A DNA stretch of 64,000 bases from Nematostella vectensis (taxonomy: Eukaryota > Cnidaria > Anthozoa > Actiniaria > Edwardsiidae), in assembly GCF_932526225.1 (NCBI RefSeq), contig NC_064039.1, positions 14,464,139 through 14,528,138 of the forward strand, written 5' to 3'. Both the position numbers and the translations under genes were made by a program. The first letter of the stretch is position 1, and each line of letters starts with the position of its first letter. Shown piece by piece: positions 63,595 to 64,000 of the stretch. A model generated the notes under the pieces. The model was given only the letters and a program-made list of their open reading frames with translations, was not told the DNA's origin and did no database searches.

Positions 63595-63804
63595 ATGTCG
63601 GACCTGTATTTTTATCTGACATATGAATTGATTGTTGAGCCTGAATTTTTTTCAGCGCGACAAGTTCATGGTCTCCGGTTCGCTTACCAGACAATCATAA
63701 AAGGTTATTTCGATAGAAAGCAGAAGCAATTACAGAAATGTAAATCTGTCAAGAAAACAACGCATGTTTATACCAATCCTATTAGGAGAAGACATAATAG
63801 ATAA
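63595..63804 (+). CDS. Unrecognised small ORF, 69 aa
   Basis: The ATG at 63595 follows CCCAG, so the frame could also be an exon entered by splicing; the open frame extends upstream to about 63541. The product has a hydrophobic/aromatic first third and a Lys/Arg-rich C-terminus (Arg-Arg-Arg-His-Asn-Arg at the end). No family is recognised. Codon choice is not clearly different from surrounding AT-rich DNA, so this may be a chance frame or a mobile-element remnant. Confidence 0.2.
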   Translation: MSDLYFYLTYELIVEPEFFSARQVHGLRFAYQTIIKGYFDRKQKQLQKCKSVKKTTHVYTNPIRRRHNR

Positions 63805-64000
63805 TCTGAGCTTTTTCGCTATGATTTGAACATCTCTGTTTTTCATCCGGGGGGAACATTTTAAGCGGAGATCAATTCTCCTTTAATCTTACCGCTAAAT
63901 ATCATTCAATTCTCTCTCACTTATCAAAGCAATCTGAAAGAATCTGCAAATACAAATAAACACCAAAGCAACCTCTGCACCTGGGAGAATTGATGGAAGC

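Overview
This is a window of animal nuclear DNA. Two genes are spliced orthologues of human PIH1D1 and CSTPP1 (C11orf49). The rest is dominated by a giant transmembrane mucin. The AT-rich non-coding DNA, small introns and MITE/SINE/Helentron-like debris fit a marine invertebrate. An anthozoan cnidarian such as a sea anemone is my best guess, but the sequence alone does not prove it.

Bases 1-47091 (+): the 3' part of one gene. A single coding exon is open from the left edge to 46549 (over 46.5 kb). It is joined through a 305-bp intron to a last exon at 46855-47091. The exon is mostly a tandem array of a 603-bp (201-aa) Thr/Ser/Asn-rich unit: 71 full units at 14-42826, one internally deleted unit, one more full unit and a decayed terminal unit. 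Then come about 1.6 kb of non-repeated Ser/Thr-rich sequence, two SEA-like modules (the second with a GSVIV autoproteolysis-type motif), a transmembrane helix and a 78-aa cytoplasmic tail. The array is hierarchical. A 28-unit block of 16,884 bp is present twice in tandem (about 6.5-23.4 kb and 23.4-40.3 kb), with one base difference seen. Smaller 1-, 3-, 4- and 9-unit periodicities are nested inside it. All 15 Asn residues of the consensus unit lie in N-glycosylation sequons.

Bases 47092-49678: intergenic space between convergent genes, with candidate poly(A) signals for both.

Bases 49679-55034 (-): complete 10-exon CSTPP1 orthologue (300 aa, reconstructed exon by exon), including one GC-AG intron. 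One intron holds a minisatellite-cored, inverted-repeat element that resembles a non-autonomous Helentron.

Bases 55035-55243: a 209-bp TATA-less stretch between two divergent start codons, probably a bidirectional promoter.

Bases 55244-61911 (+): complete 4-exon PIH1D1 orthologue (297 aa). Its large first intron carries a 1.16-kb MITE with long terminal inverted repeats, a TTA target duplication and a nested tRNA-derived SINE.

Bases 61912-64000: PIH1D1 3' UTR, then AT-rich sequence with one unrecognised small ORF.

The paired genes are linked by function: PIH1D1 belongs to the R2TP co-chaperone and CSTPP1 regulates the tubulin polyglutamylase complex at centriolar satellites. The mucin is an unrelated cell-surface gene.
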